Below are positions 6,579 through 13,656 of a stretch of DNA of 15,820 nt, piece after piece. The stretch is from assembly GCA_036377055.1 (NCBI GenBank), contig DASUZD010000340.1, positions 1 to 15,820 on the forward strand, written 5' to 3'. The notes beneath the pieces are model-generated. The model saw only the letters and a list, made by a program, of their open reading frames with translations, was not told the DNA's origin and did not search any database. Each line of letters opens with the position of its first letter. The stretch's first letter is position 1. A program made the translations under genes and the position numbers. This DNA is from DASUZD01 sp036377055. Its GTDB lineage: Bacteria; Actinomycetota; Thermoleophilia; Gaiellales; Gaiellaceae.

Positions 6579-7520
6579 TTAGACCCGGCCGAGCGCGGCG
6601 CGCGAGAGGTCGGCGAAGCGACCGCCGTACAGCGCGAGGGCCACGAGGGCGGCCGCCGCGGCCCCGACGCTGACGACCATCGGCGCTAGCAGGCTCGCCG
6701 CGACCGCGTGGGCGCCGGCCTCGTGCACGAGCGCGAGCGCACCCAGCGCGGCGCCCTGGTAGACGCCAGCGTTCCCAGGAAGCAGAGGCGCCGTGTTGGC
6801 GAGGCCCGTCACGAGCATGTACAGCAGCGCGGCGCCGACGCCGACCCGAAGCCCGACGGCGTGGAGGAGCAGATAGACGCCCGCGGCCCGCGCGATCCAC
6901 GTCGCGAGCAGGATCGCGCCCGCGCGAAGGAGCACGCGCGGGGGCGCAGCCGCGCCGGCGACGAACGAGCCGATCCCCCGCGGCAGTCGGTGTCCGACGT
7001 GCTTGTGGAGCAGGACGGCGAGCAGGATCCCTGCCGACGCGAGCGGCAGCCCGACGACGAGCGTCATCCGGGCCCAGCCGGGAAGCGGGAGGAAGAAGGC
7101 GGAGACCGCGCCGAGGAGCGCGAAGGCGACCATCTCGACGAGGTGCGCGCAGAGCAGGCTCCCGCCCGCGCGCGAGAACCCGGGCCAGCGCGGTCCGGCG
7201 GAGACGCGCAGCACCGCGACCTTCGAGCCTTCGCCGAGGCGGCCGGGCAGAACCGTGTCGAGGAACGAGCCGATCGCGCTCGCGGCGTAGACCGCGCGGA
7301 ACCCGCACGGCGAGCGAAGCGTCGACGACCACGCCCACGCGCGGAGCGGCTGGACGCCCGCCCACACGACGAAGGCCGCCGCGAGCAGCAGCCAGTTCGG
7401 CCGCGCGGCGACGTCAACGAAGCCCGTCCCGGTACGACGCACGACCACGTAGAAGCCGCCGGCGGTCGCAAGGACGATCCCGAGCGGCAGGACGTAGCGG
7501 ATGAGGGCACGGTGAGACAC
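6579..7520 (-). CDS. AglD/MprF-type flippase-like membrane protein
   Basis: A 313-residue integral membrane protein of the lysylphosphatidylglycerol synthase transmembrane (UPF0104/AglD) family. In MprF this domain flips lipids; stand-alone members are poorly characterised. About seven or eight hydrophobic segments are visible. The two family signatures are present: LPGRLGEGSK at 91-100 and LPGNAGVYQGAALGAL at 247-262, in the usual relative places. The GTG start at 7520 is supported by AAAGGA 7 nt upstream, one of the few clear ribosome binding sites here. It follows hpd with a 72-bp gap and precedes the DUF2071 gene by 29 nt. It may export or flip a lipid-linked compound; the substrate is unknown. 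No synthase (aminoacyl-transferase) domain is attached. Confidence 0.88.
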   Translation of the reverse strand: MSHRALIRYVLPLGIVLATAGGFYVVVRRTGTGFVDVAARPNWLLLAAAFVVWAGVQPLRAWAWSSTLRSPCGFRAVYAASAIGSFLDTVLPGRLGEGSKVAVLRVSAGPRWPGFSRAGGSLLCAHLVEMVAFALLGAVSAFFLPLPGWARMTLVVGLPLASAGILLAVLLHKHVGHRLPRGIGSFVAGAAAPPRVLLRAGAILLATWIARAAGVYLLLHAVGLRVGVGAALLYMLVTGLANTAPLLPGNAGVYQGAALGALALVHEAGAHAVAASLLAPMVVSVGAAAAALVALALYGGRFADLSRAALGRV

Positions 7521-7527
7521 AAGCCGA

Positions 7528-7533
7528 TCCTTT
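7528..7533 (-). promoter_or_regulatory. Clear Shine-Dalgarno site for the AglD-like gene
   Basis: AAAGGA on the minus strand, 7 nt before the GTG at 7520. It decides this start codon, and it stands out because most genes in the window lack such a site. Confidence 0.55.
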
Positions 7534-7592
7534 GTCCCGCATCGGCGCGCACGACACCTTTGGGTGAGCCTCGTTCGAGGGGTCCGACGTCT

Positions 7593-8690
7593 CTAGAGGT
7601 TGCCGCGCAAGGCCTGCTCTCGTTCGATCGCCTCGAAGAGGGCCTTGAAGTTCCCGTCGCCGAAGCCGCGGGCGCCGTGCCGCTCGATCACCTCGAAGAA
7701 GAGCGTCGGCCGGTCCTGCGCGGTCTTCGTGAAGATCTGGAGCAGGTAGCCGTCGTCGTCGCGGTCGGCGAGGATCCGGAGGCGGCGCAGGTCGGCGTAG
7801 TCCTCGTCGATCTCGCCGACGCGCTGCGGCATGTCCTCGTAGTACGCGTCCGGCGTCTCGAGGAAGAGCACGCCGCGCCGCTTGAGCGACTGGACGGTCT
7901 CGACGATGTTCGCGGTCGACATGGCCACGTGCTGCGAACCCGGCCCCGCGTTGAACTCGAGGTACTCCTCGATCTGCGACTTCCGCTTGCCCTCGGCCGG
8001 CTCGTTGATCGGGAACTTGATCTTCCCCTTGCCGTCGGTCATGACCTTCGACATCAGCGCGGAGTACTCGGTCGAGATGTCCTCGTCGGAGAAGTGCTTC
8101 ATCTCCGTCATGCCGAAGACGCGCTCGTAGAAGGAGACCCAGTGCTCCATCCGCCCGAGCTCGACGTTCCCGACGACATGGTCGATCTGGAGGAGCCCGA
8201 CGCCGCGCGCGCCGTTCGCCGACTCCTCGGCCCGGTAGCCGGGCAGGTAGGCGCCCTCGTACTCGGAGCGGTTCACGAACGTGTGGACGACATCGCCGTA
8301 CGTGGCGATCGACGCGAGCTCGACGCGGCCGAACTCGTCCTCGACCCACCCCGGCTCCCTGATGCCGCGCGCGCCCCTCTGGACGGCCTCGCGATACGCC
8401 TCGCGCGCGTCAGGCACGCGGAGCGCGATGTCCTTCAGGCCGTCGCCGTGCAGGCACGCGAACTCGCAGATCGGGGAGTCGCGGCGAAGGCCGCTCGTGA
8501 CGACGAAGCGGACGTCGCCCTGCTCGAGCACGTACGAGGCCCGGTCGCGAACCCCGGTCTCGGGTCCGGCGTAGGCCGTCCGGTGGAAGCCGAACGCGCG
8601 CTCGTAGAAGTACGCCGACTGCTTCGCGTTGCCGACCCACAGCTCGACGTGGTCCCACCCGTCGAGCGGCATGAAGTCGGCCGTGCTCAC
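7593..8690 (-). CDS. hpd: 4-Hydroxyphenylpyruvate dioxygenase
   Basis: Cytosolic Fe(II) enzyme converting 4-hydroxyphenylpyruvate plus O2 to homogentisate and CO2, the step before HmgA. The 365 residues match the usual length and show two vicinal-oxygen-chelate domains. Iron ligands are His171 (QIDHVVGN), His254 (GSQHVA) and Glu333 (FFEVIER). The family tail GFGDGNFKALFEAIE, which closes over the active site, is intact; this and the overall pattern favour HPPD over hydroxymandelate synthase. The GTG start at 8690 is followed by an ATG six codons in that could also serve. It begins 21 nt after the MFS exporter gene, which itself overlaps the EamA gene, so the three form a likely operon. It is physically separate from hmgA and the FAH gene although in the same pathway. 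Regulation is not visible. Confidence 0.97.
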   Translation of the reverse strand: MSTADFMPLDGWDHVELWVGNAKQSAYFYERAFGFHRTAYAGPETGVRDRASYVLEQGDVRFVVTSGLRRDSPICEFACLHGDGLKDIALRVPDAREAYREAVQRGARGIREPGWVEDEFGRVELASIATYGDVVHTFVNRSEYEGAYLPGYRAEESANGARGVGLLQIDHVVGNVELGRMEHWVSFYERVFGMTEMKHFSDEDISTEYSALMSKVMTDGKGKIKFPINEPAEGKRKSQIEEYLEFNAGPGSQHVAMSTANIVETVQSLKRRGVLFLETPDAYYEDMPQRVGEIDEDYADLRRLRILADRDDDGYLLQIFTKTAQDRPTLFFEVIERHGARGFGDGNFKALFEAIEREQALRGNL

Positions 8691-8711
8691 GCGTCGGATC
8701 TTACTCGGGTG

Positions 8712-10250
8712 TCACCGCGCGGCTGCTCGCGTCGCCGCCGTGGGCGAGGCCTCGTCCCCGGCCACCGCCACCTCGTCGAACCCGCGCCGGAGCGGCTGCT
8801 CGCGGATCCCGACGAGCGAGACGAGGAAGACGATCGCGCACACGACCGCGGCGCAGAGGAAGGCCGGGTGGAGCGCGTTCGCGAGATCGACGCGGAGCGC
8901 GGGCGGGAGCCGGTGCGAGAGCTGCTCGTGCCCGCGTGCGGCACGCGGCAGGCCCTGGTTCACGATCACGCCCATGACCGTGACGCCGAGCGTCGCCCCG
9001 ATCTGGCGCGAGAACTGGGTCAGCGCCGTCGCCGAGCCCATCGCCACGGTGGGCACGGAGTTCTGCACGCTGAGGACGAACATCTGCATCATCGTCCCGA
9101 GCCCGATCCCCGCGACGACCATGTTCCGCGCCGCCTCGCCGTTCGTCGTGTGCACGTCCATCCGCCAGAGCAGGAGCATTCCGATCCCCAGCACGATCGG
9201 CCCGATGAGCGTGTTCGGCCGGTACCGGCCGATCCGCGAGACGAGCTGGCCCGACACGATGCTCGTCGTGACGGCGCCGAGCATGAACGGCGTCAGCACC
9301 ACGCCCGAGGAGGTCGCCGACGTGCCGATCACGCCCTGGACGAAGAGCGGCACGAACGCGATCGTGCCGAGCATCGCCATACCGACGAGGCCGACGCAGA
9401 CGATGCTCGCGGCGACGGTGTGGTTGCGCAGGAGGTCGAACGGAAGAATGGGCTCGCGCCCGCGGCGCTCGACGATCGCGAACGCGGCAAACAGGATCGC
9501 CGAAGCCGCGAGCGCGCCGAGCACGTGCGCGGAGGTCCACGCGTACTGGCGGCCGCCCCAGACGAGGCCGAGGAGCAACGCGGTCGTCGCCAGCGCGAGC
9601 AGGGCCGCCCCGGCCCAGTCGATCGAGTGGCCCTCCCGCGGGGAGCGCTTCGGGAACGTCCGGTAGATCACGAGCAGCGCGAGCCCGCCCACGGGCAGGT
9701 TCACGTAGAAGACCCAGCGCCAGCTCATGTTGTCGACGATGAAGCCTCCGAGCGCGGGGCCGGCGATCGAGGCGCCGGCGAAGGTGGCGCCGATCAGCCC
9801 CTGATACCGGCCGCGGTCCCGGGGCGGGACGATGTTCCCGACGGTCGCGAGCGCGAGTGGGAAGAGCCCGCCGGCGCCGAGGCCCTGGATCGCGCGGAAG
9901 ACGATCAGCTCCGGCATCCCCCACGCGATTCCGCAGAGCGCCGAGCCGACGAGGAAGAGCCCGATCGCGACGAAGAAGAGCGGCCGCCTTCCGTAGACGC
10001 CGCCGAGCTTTCCGTACAACGGCACGGTCACCGTCGACGCGAGGAGGTACGACGTGAACACCCACGAGTAGCTGGAGAGGCCGCCGAGCTCGCCCACGAT
10101 CTTCGGCAGCGCGGTCGCGACGATCGTCTGGTCGAGCGCCGCGAGCAGGAGCGTCACCATCAGCCCCGAGTAGATGAGGAGGATCCGGCCGATCGTGAAG
10201 CGATAGCCGGGGGGCTTCCGGGCCAGCCGTGCGCGCAGGCGCGACCTCAT
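8712..10250 (-). CDS. DHA2-family 14-TM MFS drug/proton antiporter
   Basis: A 512-residue major facilitator of the EmrB/QacA type, which exports drugs or metabolites in exchange for protons. It shows the DHA2 signature LAALDQTIVATALP in TM1 (Asp40), GKLGGVYGRRP (80-90, motif A), RAIQGLGAGG (119-128, motif B) and GPALGG within motif C (164-169), followed by SWRWVFYVNLPVG. Length and hydrophobic pattern fit 14 membrane helices. The ATG at 10250 overlaps the EamA stop by 4 bp (ATGA), which implies translational coupling; a much longer open frame upstream is discounted because it reads through the EamA gene in another frame. hpd follows after 21 nt. The substrate cannot be told. Its place beside hpd makes an aromatic acid or HPPD-directed compound possible, but that is speculation. 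Confidence 0.93.
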   Translation of the reverse strand: MRSRLRARLARKPPGYRFTIGRILLIYSGLMVTLLLAALDQTIVATALPKIVGELGGLSSYSWVFTSYLLASTVTVPLYGKLGGVYGRRPLFFVAIGLFLVGSALCGIAWGMPELIVFRAIQGLGAGGLFPLALATVGNIVPPRDRGRYQGLIGATFAGASIAGPALGGFIVDNMSWRWVFYVNLPVGGLALLVIYRTFPKRSPREGHSIDWAGAALLALATTALLLGLVWGGRQYAWTSAHVLGALAASAILFAAFAIVERRGREPILPFDLLRNHTVAASIVCVGLVGMAMLGTIAFVPLFVQGVIGTSATSSGVVLTPFMLGAVTTSIVSGQLVSRIGRYRPNTLIGPIVLGIGMLLLWRMDVHTTNGEAARNMVVAGIGLGTMMQMFVLSVQNSVPTVAMGSATALTQFSRQIGATLGVTVMGVIVNQGLPRAARGHEQLSHRLPPALRVDLANALHPAFLCAAVVCAIVFLVSLVGIREQPLRRGFDEVAVAGDEASPTAATRAAAR

Positions 10251-11152
10251 GCCGGCTCCGCGACCGGCACAGAGCGCCGGCGCCACAGGCGCGGCAGCGC
10301 GATGCCGGCGGCGATCGCGGCGCCGCCGAGCACCTGGAGGACGGTGATCCGCTCGGACAGCAGCAGGAGCGCGAAGATCGCGCCGACGAACGGCTGCATG
10401 TTCGCGAACAGCGTCGCCCGCGACGGCCCGACGCGGTCGATCGACGTGAACCAGAGGACGTTCGTCGTGACGAGCGGCCCGAGCACCGCGTAGCCGAGGC
10501 AGACCCAAAGGAGCGGCGGGACGGAGCCGAAGTCCTGCGTCGCGAGTTGGTGCGAGCCGATCGCCGCGAGCGGGATCCACCCGAGCAGGAGCGCGATCGC
10601 GCTGATCCGGAACGGCGAGTAGGTCCGCATCAGCGGCGCGATCACGACCGAGTAGCCGGCCCACGTCGCCGCGGTGGCGACGCCGAGCAGGTCGCCGCCG
10701 AGGTTGCCAGAGAGACCGCCGCTCGAGCCGACCGCCACGAGCGCCACGCCTCCGAACGAGACGAGGCTCGCGACCCAGAAGGGCGCCGCCAGCGTCTCGA
10801 GCCCCACCGCCGAGGCGAACAGGCCCGCGAAGGCGGGTGTCGTGCCGAGGATGAGCGCGACTGTCGTCGCAGTCGTGAGCTTGACCGCGTACATGTACGA
10901 GAGCTGGTTCAGGAGGATCCCGACGACGCCGGCGAGGACGAGGAACGGGATGCTGCCGCGGCCGACGCGGAGCGAGCCTTCGCGGCGGTACGTCAGCGCG
11001 CCGAACGGAAGCGCCGCGCCGCCGTAGCGGATCGAGGAGTACGCGAGGGGCTTGAACCCGTGCGTGAGCACGTACTTCGTGACCGTGATGTTCAGCGCCC
11101 ACAGGAGGACAGTCGCGGACAGCATCACGTCTGCGCGGGCCAGGCGTCGCAT
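10247..11152 (-). CDS. EamA-family (DMT) transporter
   Basis: Drug/metabolite transporter with two EamA repeats and about ten membrane helices, a family exporting amino acids and other metabolites. The first repeat includes LLWALNITVTKYVL and the conserved SIRYGGAALPFG; the second includes ATWAGYSVVIAPL and LFANMQPFVGAIFALLLLSERIT, typical of the C-terminal EamA unit. The frame is open to GTG at 11185. I prefer ATG at 11152 (MRRLARADVML), because the divergent plus-strand gene starts at 11208 and the longer form would leave only 22 bp for two promoters. With the longer start the protein is 312 residues, with the shorter 301. Its stop overlaps the MFS start (ATGA), so both transporters are coupled and probably co-transcribed with hpd. 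Substrate unknown. Confidence 0.9.
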   Translation of the reverse strand: MRRLARADVMLSATVLLWALNITVTKYVLTHGFKPLAYSSIRYGGAALPFGALTYRREGSLRVGRGSIPFLVLAGVVGILLNQLSYMYAVKLTTATTVALILGTTPAFAGLFASAVGLETLAAPFWVASLVSFGGVALVAVGSSGGLSGNLGGDLLGVATAATWAGYSVVIAPLMRTYSPFRISAIALLLGWIPLAAIGSHQLATQDFGSVPPLLWVCLGYAVLGPLVTTNVLWFTSIDRVGPSRATLFANMQPFVGAIFALLLLSERITVLQVLGGAAIAAGIALPRLWRRRSVPVAEPA

Positions 11153-11194
11153 GCTTTCGACACTACCCACGGCGGCCTCGTTCACGCGCCTGGG

Positions 11195-11200
11195 TTAGAT
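11195..11200 (+). promoter_or_regulatory. Candidate -10 for the 93-aa gene/fabL operon
   Basis: TTAGAT lies 7 nt before the GTG at 11208, the same distance as the -10-like hexamers in front of merR and hmgA, so transcription could begin at the start codon. No convincing -35 is present 16-19 bp upstream. Confidence 0.3.
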
Positions 11201-11207
11201 TCCGGGC

Positions 11208-11489
11208 GTGGAGTCCGATCGCATCATCGAGGCGATCGACGAGCTCGTCGCGCCCGCGACGCCGCACTTCGCGCTCCAGCTGCGCGCGCGGGTCGAGGAG
11301 CTGATCGACGATCTGCCCGAGGACGAACCCGCCTACCGCTACGGCGAGGAGAAGATGGAGCTCCTCGGGCGGCTCGCGTTCGCGTCCTCCAAGGCAGACG
11401 ACAGCCCGAAGGAGTCGCGCGCACGGATCGGCTGGGAGGGCATCCCGAGCGCCGCTCCGGTCTACGAGCCACAGCTCCCGCCGGAATGA
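11208..11489 (+). CDS. Conserved-looking small protein coupled to fabL
   Basis: A 93-residue acidic protein that I do not recognise. The first half is predicted helical with a regular charge pattern (IIEAIDELVAPATPHFALQLRARVEELIDDLPEDEP), and the last 20 residues are proline-rich and probably disordered (IPSAAPVYEPQLPPE). There is no signal peptide or membrane segment. The start is GTG at 11208, without a ribosome binding site but with a possible -10 just upstream. Its stop overlaps the start of the FabL-like gene (ATGA), so the two are translationally coupled, which argues that it is a real gene. A role with the reductase is possible but unproven. Confidence 0.7.
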   Translation: MESDRIIEAIDELVAPATPHFALQLRARVEELIDDLPEDEPAYRYGEEKMELLGRLAFASSKADDSPKESRARIGWEGIPSAAPVYEPQLPPE

Positions 11490-12223
11490 GCTCCCCCGGT
11501 CGGTCGGTGCTCGTCACCGGCGGGACCCGCGGGATCGGGAAGGCCATCGCACTCCGCTTTGCGTGCGAGGGCGCGGCACGCGTGGCGATCGGCTACATGC
11601 GGAACGACAGCGCCGCCGAGGCCACGGCCGAGGAGCTGCGCGCGGCCGGCACCGAGCCGCTCCTTGTCCGCGGGAACGTGTCCTCGGAACGAGTCGTCGC
11701 CGAGTTCGCGTCGCACGGGCCGTTCGACGTGCTCGTCCACAACGCCGCTACGGGCGTCATCCGTCCCGCGCTCGAGACGGAGGACAAGCACTGGGACTGG
11801 ACGCTCTCGGCCAACGCCCGAGCGCTGCTCGGCCTCGCGCGCGAGATCGCGCCGACGATGCCGGACGGCGGGTCGATCGTCGCGGTCTCCAGCCTCGGCT
11901 CGACCCGCGTACTCGAGAACTACGCCCTCGTCGGCACGTCGAAGGCGGCGCTCGAGTCGCTCGTCCGCTACCTCGCGGTCGAGCTCGCGCCTCGAGGAAT
12001 CCGCGTGAACTGCGTCTCCGGCGGCGTCGTCGAGACGGGCGCGCTCGAGTACTTCCCGAACCGGGACGAGATGATCGCGTGGGGCACACGCCGGACACCG
12101 GCCGGGCGGCTCGCCTCACCCGACGACATCGCGGGCGCCGTCTCCTTCCTCTGCTCGCCCGACGCCGAGATGATCCGCGGCCAGACGATCGTCGTCGACG
12201 GCGGATTCTCCCTGCCGGCCTAG
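11486..12223 (+). CDS. fabL: FabL-type enoyl-[acyl-carrier-protein] reductase (SDR)
   Basis: Short-chain dehydrogenase of 245 residues resembling FabL of Bacillus, which reduces the trans-2-enoyl-ACP double bond with NADPH in the last step of fatty-acid elongation. It has the Rossmann motif TGGTRGIGKA (11-20) and NAATGVIRP, HWDWTL and SSLGSTRVLENYALVGTSKA in the FabL arrangement. Tyr146 and Lys153 are in the Tyr-x6-Lys spacing of enoyl-ACP reductases rather than the Tyr-x3-Lys of ordinary SDRs. VSGG, FPNR, TPAGR and MIRGQTIVVDGG follow as in FabL. The ATG overlaps the stop of the 93-aa gene. Two palindromes follow the stop. The alignment to FabL is from memory, and an SDR of other specificity with the same motif remains possible. 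Confidence 0.82.
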   Translation: MSSPGRSVLVTGGTRGIGKAIALRFACEGAARVAIGYMRNDSAAEATAEELRAAGTEPLLVRGNVSSERVVAEFASHGPFDVLVHNAATGVIRPALETEDKHWDWTLSANARALLGLAREIAPTMPDGGSIVAVSSLGSTRVLENYALVGTSKAALESLVRYLAVELAPRGIRVNCVSGGVVETGALEYFPNRDEMIAWGTRRTPAGRLASPDDIAGAVSFLCSPDAEMIRGQTIVVDGGFSLPA

Positions 12224-12243
12224 CGCGAAGGCCGCGCGCGGGG

Positions 12244-12267
12244 TGATGTAGGTGTACACCTACATCA
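12244..12267. repeat. Perfect 24-bp palindrome, GGTGTACACC core (site 1)
   Basis: TGATGTAGGTGT followed by its exact reverse complement. It starts 20 bp after the fabL stop and abuts a second palindrome with the same 10-bp core. It may act as a regulator-binding site for the small membrane protein gene starting at 12335, or as a hairpin ending the fabL transcript (9-bp stem, GTAC loop). Confidence 0.85.
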
Positions 12268-12289
12268 GGCGCCGGTGTACACCTGCGCC
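12268..12289. repeat. 22-bp palindrome with the same core (site 2)
   Basis: GGCGC-C-GGTGTACACC-T-GCGCC: a 22-bp palindrome with a single mismatched pair. The core GGTGTACACC (12274-12283) is identical to that of site 1 and centred 23 bp away, about two helix turns, while the outer arms differ. A shared core with different arms favours a protein-binding site over a simple terminator. Confidence 0.8.
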
Positions 12290-12334
12290 GCCCGGGAGGT
12301 GTGGAAACCGGGCGCCCCGGGGATCAGGCCGGCA

Positions 12335-12643
12335 ATGGGAATCGGAGTCGGACTTCTATTGATCGCGGTAGGCGCGGTCCTCGCCTTCGCCGTCACGGCG
12401 CACACGAACGGCGTCGACCTGGTCACCGTCGGCTGGATCCTGATGGGCGTCGGCCTGGCGGGGATCCTGCTCGACATGCTCTGGTGGCACTCGTGGCACG
12501 CCTGGCGTCCCGCCCCCGGGCCGACCTACGCGCGCCGAGCGACGTACGTCGAGGACGCTCCGCCGCCGGCGTACAGCGGCCGCAGGCGCGTCGTGACGCG
12601 TGAGGAGGACGCCGGTCCTCCCGCGGGCCCGCCCGCGCCCTAG
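12335..12643 (+). CDS. Small two-helix membrane protein, DUF6458-like
   Basis: A 102-residue protein. The N-terminus, MGIGVGLLLIAVGAVLAFAV, is the first helix. A short loop with HTNGVDLVTVGWILMGVG leads into the second helix, which ends in DMLWW. The cytosolic tail (about 49-102) is rich in Arg, Pro and Tyr and looks disordered. The N-terminal part matches small actinobacterial proteins grouped as DUF6458, of unknown function. The ATG at 12335 is chosen because the family begins MGIGxGLxLIAxGA; the frame is open further upstream, but that would run through the palindromes. Its stop shares the palindrome CTAG with the stop of the convergent aminotransferase gene. Confidence 0.8.
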   Translation: MGIGVGLLLIAVGAVLAFAVTAHTNGVDLVTVGWILMGVGLAGILLDMLWWHSWHAWRPAPGPTYARRATYVEDAPPPAYSGRRRVVTREEDAGPPAGPPAP

Positions 12644-13656
12644 GCCGAGAGCCGCGAGAAAGCCTCGTCGAGCTCCTCGTCGGAGATGACGAGCGGCGGC
12701 GCCGCTTGCACGAGCGAGCCGCCCTCCCCCGCCGGCACGACGAGCACGCCACGCTCGGCCGCGTCCGCAGCCGACCCCGGGCGGACGCGCAGCAGGCCCT
12801 TCCCGTCCCACCCGTCGGCCGCAAAGCGCTCTCCCGCCTCATTAACACGCCCGAGCAGCCGCGGCACCTCCTCGAGGACGACGAGCGCGGCCGCACACGC
12901 GAGCGGGCTCCCGACATGCGTGTGCGTGTAGACGTCCTCCGGCCCGAGGTCCCAGACGCGCTCGAGCTCGCGCCTCACGAACAGCGCCGCCGAGAGCGGC
13001 AGGCCGCCGCCGAGCGCCTTCCCGACGCAGATCACGTCGGCCACGTCCTCGCCCGGCCACATCGCCCCGATCCGCCCGAGGCCGGTGAGGATCGCGTCCA
13101 CCACGAGTAGCGCGCCCGCGTCGTCGCACCGCTTCCGCAGCAGCTCGAGGAAGCCGTCCGGCGGCACTCGTCCGCCGCCGCGACCCTGCACCGGCTCGAC
13201 GATCACGCAAGCCGCGTCCGCCGGAAGCGGCCCCGGATCCTCGCCGTAGCGACGCCGGTGGATCGGCCCCGGCAGCCACGGCGAGAACGGCCTGCGCAGG
13301 CGCTCGAGCCCCGTCGCCGCGAGCGCGAGCAGACCCGTGCCGTGGTACGCGCCGTCGAACGCGACGATCCCGGCGCGACCGGTTGCGAGGAGCGCCGTCC
13401 GCAGCGCGATCTCGACGGCGTCCTCGCCGGTCACACCGAGCTTCGCGGGCCACGGCAGGACCTCGCGCAGCCGCTGTGTCACCTCCGCCTCCGCCAGGTC
13501 GCCCAACGCATGGACGACCGGCTGCGCGGCCCATGCGTCGACGATACGCGGGTTCCGGTGCCCGAGCGCCGCGACGCCGAAGCCGGCAGTCAGGTCGAGG
13601 TGCTCGCGGCCGTGCTCGTCCCAGACCCGGCAGCCCTCGGCGCGCGTCCAGATCAA
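12640..13656 (-). CDS. Class-III PLP aminotransferase, short form
   Basis: Fold-type I PLP enzyme of the ornithine/acetylornithine/GABA aminotransferase group, moving an amino group between a terminal amine and an oxo acid. It has 338 residues against 400-450 for the family; the shortfall is mostly at the N-terminus. The N-terminus GCRVWDEHGREHLDLTAGFGVAALGHRNP is typical. Lys213 in VGKALGGGLP is the PLP lysine, and Asp187 (VVDAILTGLGR) pairs with the pyridine nitrogen. The usual DEV/DEI motif here reads DAI, with Glu replaced by Ala. The start is TTG at 13656, overlapping the proline dehydrogenase stop (TTGA). With proline dehydrogenase producing pyrroline-5-carboxylate, an ornithine-type enzyme reaching the same intermediate is possible but not shown. 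Confidence 0.85.
   Translation of the reverse strand: MIWTRAEGCRVWDEHGREHLDLTAGFGVAALGHRNPRIVDAWAAQPVVHALGDLAEAEVTQRLREVLPWPAKLGVTGEDAVEIALRTALLATGRAGIVAFDGAYHGTGLLALAATGLERLRRPFSPWLPGPIHRRRYGEDPGPLPADAACVIVEPVQGRGGGRVPPDGFLELLRKRCDDAGALLVVDAILTGLGRIGAMWPGEDVADVICVGKALGGGLPLSAALFVRRELERVWDLGPEDVYTHTHVGSPLACAAALVVLEEVPRLLGRVNEAGERFAADGWDGKGLLRVRPGSAADAAERGVLVVPAGEGGSLVQAAPPLVISDEELDEAFSRLSA

Noticed and set aside
7569..7580. Terminator after hpd (CCTCG-TT-CGAGG)
   Set aside because: The stem is only 4-5 bp with almost no loop and no T-tract, too weak to call.
7593..8690. Hydroxymandelate synthase instead of HPPD
   Set aside because: The intact GFGDGNF tail and the pathway context with hmgA favour HPPD; a close call only at the active-site level.
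6708..10493. 1261-codon plus-strand open frame
   Set aside because: It runs antisense to hpd, the MFS gene and others, is extremely rich in Arg, Glu and Asp, and has no recognisable domain; it is a high-GC shadow of real minus-strand genes.
8712..11102. 796-aa reading of the MFS gene
   Set aside because: The extra N-terminus overlaps the EamA gene in another frame; the ATG at 10250 fits the family.
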